Assembly: GCA_009667805.1 (NCBI GenBank)
Contig: CM019064.1
Location: 111,016,328-111,080,327, forward strand
Length of the DNA stretch: 64,000 nucleotides
From: Leptobrachium leishanense
Lineage: Eukaryota; Chordata; Amphibia; Anura; Megophryidae
Direction: 5' to 3'
The notes beneath the pieces are model-generated. The model saw only the letters and a list, made by a program, of their open reading frames with translations. It ran no database searches and had not been told where the DNA came from. This document shows, one piece after another, positions 59,934 through 64,000 of this stretch; the stretch's first letter is position 1; every line of letters begins with the position of its first letter. The position numbers and the translations under genes were made by a program.

Positions 59934-62566
59934 TGTTAGAGATTATTGACTTCTTTAATAGGTATGGGATATATTAATTATGACGTATATTTTTCTTATT
60001 GTAGATATATATAGAAATATATATATTATTGACAGTGCCTCCAATACCAGTGGTATAAATTGGTATTTAACCCTTAAAATAGAGATTAATAACCAATCAT
60101 CATTAATAACCAATGATAGACTGCAGGACTTCACACGCGCAGCCCCCACTCTCTGGAACGCTCTCCCTCGTACTGTCAGACTTTCCCCTAACTTCTCTTC
60201 CTTCAAACGCTCCCTTAAAACGTTCCTATTTAGGGAAGCCTACCACCCAACTCACTGACACAACCATCAATCACTCTCACCTTACAGTCCTCTCCTCCTG
60301 TTTCCAACCCCAACCCTCCTAGATTGTGAGTTCCTACGGGAATAGAGCCCTCATCTCCTCCTGTACTGTTTGTCAAATGTTGTTCAATGTATTGTAACCC
60401 TGTCTATACTGTGCTTATTGTACAGCGCTGCGGAATATGCTGGCGCTTTATAAATAAAGAATAATAATAATAATAATAATCAATGAATATACGTCTTAAC
60501 AAATATATGGCATGTTATCCCGAGTTCTTTTGATGCTATCTAGATATTTTTAAACACAATAAAATCAATAAAGATGATATGAGACTGCGTAACGGTAAAA
60601 CAATTCAAACCAAAATTTATTCACACGTCAAGTTTCATACAATCATATGTTATCAACGGATTAGCAAGATACAATTTCACAAGTGATTATAGATCGTGAT
60701 TAGTAGCGATACTGCGACACGCAATAATCTAATGGACAAATATTTTAGGTTTATAGACCGCACCACAGATATACACGCCTCAGTTCTTAAACACCAAGCT
60801 CTATTCTATTCACTTAGACCTTTCCCATTATAAACCAATCCTCCACCTGGCTAAAATAAACACTCAGTTACTGGGCATCACCTGCAGCACAATTTATTAT
60901 TGTGGGGGCCTATTCACTAAATGCAACTTCCTTCAGGGAGATACATAACACACTCGATAGGTAGACTATCTCTTCCACAGATCAATCACAGCACTTCATT
61001 CAATATACGTTAACCCAAAGCTTCTTATTGACTTACATGCATTCAATCGAAAGGGCTGCAAGAGGATATGGAAGGAGTTATGCTAGTTTTACGAATGGGG
61101 CTGATGGCACTTGACATATAAAAACTATTTCACGGTTCCAGCGTACCTCACTATGGGTATACAATTGATCTTTAGATGTCCACCACCAGTATTCTTGGAA
61201 TATAAATAATTTCACTAAATTATGGCTCAAGTATTTAGCCGGAAATAGTCTCTTCCTTAGCACTCCTCTGCAGTGGAGTGGAAAGGCTGATTACTAGTCT
61301 ACTGAGTAGGCTTAAACAGCAAAATAATTCATTTATATTCCTTTAATTTGTGATGGACATCTAAAGTGAGGACTATGCACTTAGAAAATAGATATCAAGT
61401 TATTCAGGCATACTTTACCATCCGGTTAGTGAAGATCGAGTGGTGGAAGATTAGGGTGTGGTCACGTCTTTTGGGGGGGCTGATGATATTTGCCCTTTCT
61501 CCCCTCCAAGCGTCCCTCAGGTCTCTCTTCAAGCTTTTCTCAGTGTGTTCATCCCTCTGGAGTGTCCCCCTTATATAGTAGTCTTCCGCCCAGTTTTAGA
61601 TCTAGCCCATCACTATGTGGCCTCATTTGATTGGAGGATATATATATTCATCAACTCCAGGGGTCTGTCCAGGTGTTATATTACCTGGCCAGCAGATGGC
61701 ACTCTCAGATCAACTATCAACCTTCTGCAGGAATTAATTTATGTATTTGGCCAATCTTTTACTGGTTTGGGGTCGTTTTATTCCTATACCCCAGGACTCC
61801 ATAGATTTTATTAACAAATCAAAATTTATTTATATTGTGGCATCGCCGGCATACTTCGCCACGGCGTGTGTGCATTTCATACCCCCTTTACTTAAATCCA
61901 CAGGTATGTGTATGTGAGAGGATTCTGCAGACATACATTAATTCATTCATTCATGATATCGTCTTTAAAATTCACAATTACCAGACTTAATCTGTTTTAT
62001 GCATGTTAGTACACCAGACATTTGTAATAATCAACTGAATGTGGTATGGCCTCTGTTTTTTTTATAAAACGCCAAGATTATCTATTCTAACTGACCACAT
62101 AAATTAAATATTCAAATACCATATAGTGTTAGATCATATCGCCGAATAGCATAGCATTACAAGCTGGTTTATCCAAGCCATTTAACCTTCTCTGTTTTTT
62201 TTTTTTATTGGGCAACCTATTGTTCAATGTTTACGTGGCTTTCAGAGTTTCGATCTGACAAAATAAACACAATACTGAGATACCTATCCTAGGGTAAGAT
62301 CAGTTGTCATTGTGTTCCCTTACTTTTAAACAATTTGATCTAACATCTGCTTGTTTAGTTTTTACAACCAGAGTCCATTAGACCTTCTTTGATCAATGGA
62401 AATGTCTTCCCTTGTATGCATAACAATAACGATCCATTGTCTTTAGAACGCATATTCTTGTTATATATTAACCACGCAGACGAGTTGTCTGTGTGAAGCA
62501 ATCCCTGGCCCCAAATTTAAATAGTCCTGCGAAATATAGAAATTTCATATCTGAAAAGGTCTGACA
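59934..62566. mobile_element. LTR-like insertion, 2,633 bp (large solo LTR candidate)
   Basis: Starts TGTTAGAGATTATTG and ends GGTCTGACA, imperfect inverted TG...CA ends (TGTTAGA and TGTCAGA). AGAT is duplicated at 59930-59933 and 62567-62570, and removal restores the ORF1 frame. It contains an L2-like tail at 60119-60481. Excluding that, about 2.3 kb remain with no gag, pol or second LTR noticed. A large solo LTR or a non-coding derivative are both possible. Confidence 0.65.
60119..60481 (+). pseudogene. L2-like LINE 3' end
   Basis: The coding end reads DRLQDFTRAAPTLWNALPRT and FSSFKRSLKTFLF, the C-terminus typical of L2/Rex-type reverse transcriptases, then a stop. The 3' UTR ends 'gtacagcgctgcggaatatg', 'ctggcgctttataaataaag' and (AAT)n. 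It carries only the last ~45 codons. Flanked by caatga on both sides (60111-60116, 60481-60486). Inserted into the LTR-like element, so younger than it. Confidence 0.82.
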
Positions 62567-63430
62567 AGATTCTGACTGTGGTTACTTTTCAGATCGCTTA
62601 CGCCTCCAGTAATCTTGCTGTCTTTCGGGACCTGCCTTTTCTGATGACTGCGTCCTGCAAATGTTATAAGGAGATCACAGCCTTGCTTCGTCAACACGGT
62701 GTCCGTTACCAATTGAGGTCCTCGGGCTCTCAGACGACAACCCTGGATGAAGAGCAAGGTCTTGTGTCTCGGGTGGGACATGCAGCTGCACCGCTGGTAC
62801 CTGAAGGGCGATTGCGGGAGCCTTGCTGACTGGTGTATTTTACCCCACATTTTTCTTTTTTCTAACAATCCTTTACCTTAGGACTTTCTCCGTGTTATTT
62901 TTTCTTTTGTTTTTTCTGATGGACTTTGCTTCCTGTTGTCTTGGGTTTCCATTATTTAAGAGATTTTTCACTAGACTAACCTGATTGTGCCCCCCCATGT
63001 GGTTTCCAACCAGTTATTTTTATTGGTGCCCCGCCCCTCACCTTCCCATTGTTCATCAACTCCTGAGCAATATTTTCCACAGGATTGTTCTGGGTGGGCA
63101 TCTGTGTTGCTTCTTTGATGACCTTTCCTACGTAAGTCTTTACCCACCCCTTGTATATGTTGTCCCGAGTGATCATGTGGACCTGCCTGCTGAGTTTTTG
63201 CGGCTTACTGTCATTTCTGTAAAGGAGCAATGGTGGCCCCAGTCCCTTACCCACCCTCTCCCCTTTCTTATTTTCTCCCAGGCTTTCCTGGTGCCCTCTT
63301 GTTGGACTCCGCCACTTTTTTTTATCGTTTCTGGATTAACCTCCCCAACCTATTCTTGTTTTGTTTCGCTCCCTCTTCCACACCCACCCCCACCCTTTTG
63401 CTGTATTTGACACTTTCAATAAAAAAAATT

Positions 63431-63770
63431 TAACCTGTCTGGTGTCTTGTCAACTTTTTTCTGAGACTGGTTGGTGCTGTGCTCAGCGGTTCCTCGGCTG
63501 CATTCGGCAACTCTCCGGTGGGCTTGTGGCTGCAGTCCGGCGGGTTGGCAGCAACGAGCAATGGGTTTGCAGCAGAGGACGGTGGGTTTGTGGCGGCTTT
63601 CCTGTGGGTTGGCAACACTGGCTGGCGGGTTTGCGACGAGTTGTTTGGCAACCGATTTGCTGCACTTCGGGGACCCTGCGGTGAATCCTGAATTCACTGC
63701 AGGGTCAGGGAATCAGATTCCTTGAAGTGCAGTGAATCTGAGATTTCGGTGCTCTGTGAATAACCATGTT
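63431..63770. mobile_element. Right half of a CAGGGTTATYC-type MITE
   Basis: GC-rich 'gcggctggt'-like words, 'cttcggggaccctgcggtga' and the end 'gtgctctgtgaataaccatg' match the right halves of the other copies. The left half is missing, replaced by the L1-like element. Confidence 0.6.
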
Positions 63771-63789
63771 TTTTTAATTAATTTTTTAA

Positions 63790-64000
63790 ATTTTTTAATT
63801 TTTTAAAATTAAAGGTTTTTATTGAATTTTTCAGCAATACAGATATTAATGATAAAGCAATATCATCAACAAACAGTAAACACATATAAGAAAACAACAA
63901 GAAACAAACAGCTAACAATTGTCGTTGCAGCGAATGTCAACATTAAGTTGTAACCTTACAGTTAATCAAAGTGTGGTCTAGTTCCCATATTCCGCATCTC
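63790..64000 (-). mobile_element. LINE 3' end, minus strand, running out of the window
   Basis: On the minus strand the sequence ends 'attgctgaaaaattcaataaaaac' (in parts), followed by an A-rich tail, which looks like an L1/Tx1-type 3' end. The body lies beyond position 64000. Confidence 0.4.

Larger units (their letters stand above)
59282..62829 (+). pseudogene. L1/Tx1-like ORF1 protein, disrupted
   Basis: ORF1p is an RNA-binding, trimerising chaperone of L1-type LINEs. Start ATG at 59282 (MAPASMGKKSKKSVETE). A stop and frame change near 59392-59449 are followed by a coiled-coil stretch (VNSAVEALQSWIDVIDV, then IEDLQWKVVRLES). The RRM-like part follows (WVPKSVSGEGLLQYAVGL). An in-frame TAA lies at 59830. 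Then come LDMLAMRLQKVATAPSEAPR and THVQI. At that codon an LTR-like element is inserted. Downstream the same frame continues LTVVTFQIAYASSNLAVFRD and EITALLRQHGVRYQ, the conserved C-terminal domain (FxDLS...KxITxxLRxxxIxYR in the family). The gene is dead but each part is recognisable. Confidence 0.75.
59060..63430 (+). mobile_element. L1/Tx1-like retroposon with ORF1 only, split by an LTR-like insertion
   Basis: It runs from a 5' UTR-like region through ORF1 (59282-62829) to a 3' end with 'gacactttcaataaaaaaaa' at 63411-63429. ORF2 (endonuclease and reverse transcriptase) is absent between ORF1 and the tail, only about 600 bp later. After removing the 2.6-kb insertion the element is about 1.7 kb. 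It is followed directly by a MITE right half. Confidence 0.7.

Overview
The window looks like intergenic or deep-intronic DNA from a large vertebrate genome, most likely an anuran amphibian. This is inferred from the mix of repeats: a CR1 LINE, L2-like LINE 3' ends, L1/Tx1-like ORF1 remnants, Tc1 and hAT transposons, and many frog-style MITEs. No host protein-coding gene, rRNA or tRNA was recognised. Every coding segment that can be supported belongs to a transposable element, and all but two of these carry disrupting lesions.

Layout. Positions 1-17.6 kb hold AT-rich background with MITEs of at least five families: TTAA-flanked piggyBac-like; TWA-flanked PIF/Harbinger-like (GGCTAGGGTCAGAC ends); hAT-like with 8-bp duplications; a CAGGGTTATYC family with 3-bp duplications; and a small GGGYTATTCAGAG family. 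This part also has a 5'-truncated LINE RT fragment (13.2-13.8 kb) and several microsatellites and minisatellites. Positions 17.6-19.9 kb are a CR1 LINE split by a MITE. Positions 19.9-23.0 kb show nothing recognisable.

Positions 23.1-42.5 kb are a deeply nested hAT region and the centre of interest. A forward-strand hAT pseudogene (copy A) is split inside its BED zinc-finger codons by a 15,960-bp insertion (copy B, 24108-40067). Copy B belongs to the same hAT family in the opposite orientation and is flanked by the 8-bp duplication atgaccac. Removing B restores A's reading frame. B was itself invaded by a Tc1 element (25292-28875, which carries a 1.95-kb poly(A) retroposon), a PIF-like MITE, a 518-bp hAT-like MITE, and a 5,248-bp hAT-type element (element C, 32223-37470, duplication gaccctgt). 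Element C holds about 3-4 kb of minisatellite and an LTR-like insertion.

Positions 42.55-43.75 kb are another TIR element (element D) with a 26-bp minisatellite and a 258-bp near-perfect palindrome. Positions 45-59 kb hold more MITEs, an L2 remnant, degenerate telomere-like DNA, a Tc1-type element nested with two MITEs (49.57-51.16 kb) and a second copy of the Tc1 transposon (54.69-56.30 kb). Positions 59.1-63.4 kb are an L1/Tx1-like ORF1 remnant split by a 2.6-kb LTR-like insertion. The window ends in a further LINE tail.

Nothing here works together as a host pathway. The region is a record of successive transpositions whose relative order can be read from nesting and target-site duplications. 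All family assignments come from reading motifs, termini and duplications, without database searches.
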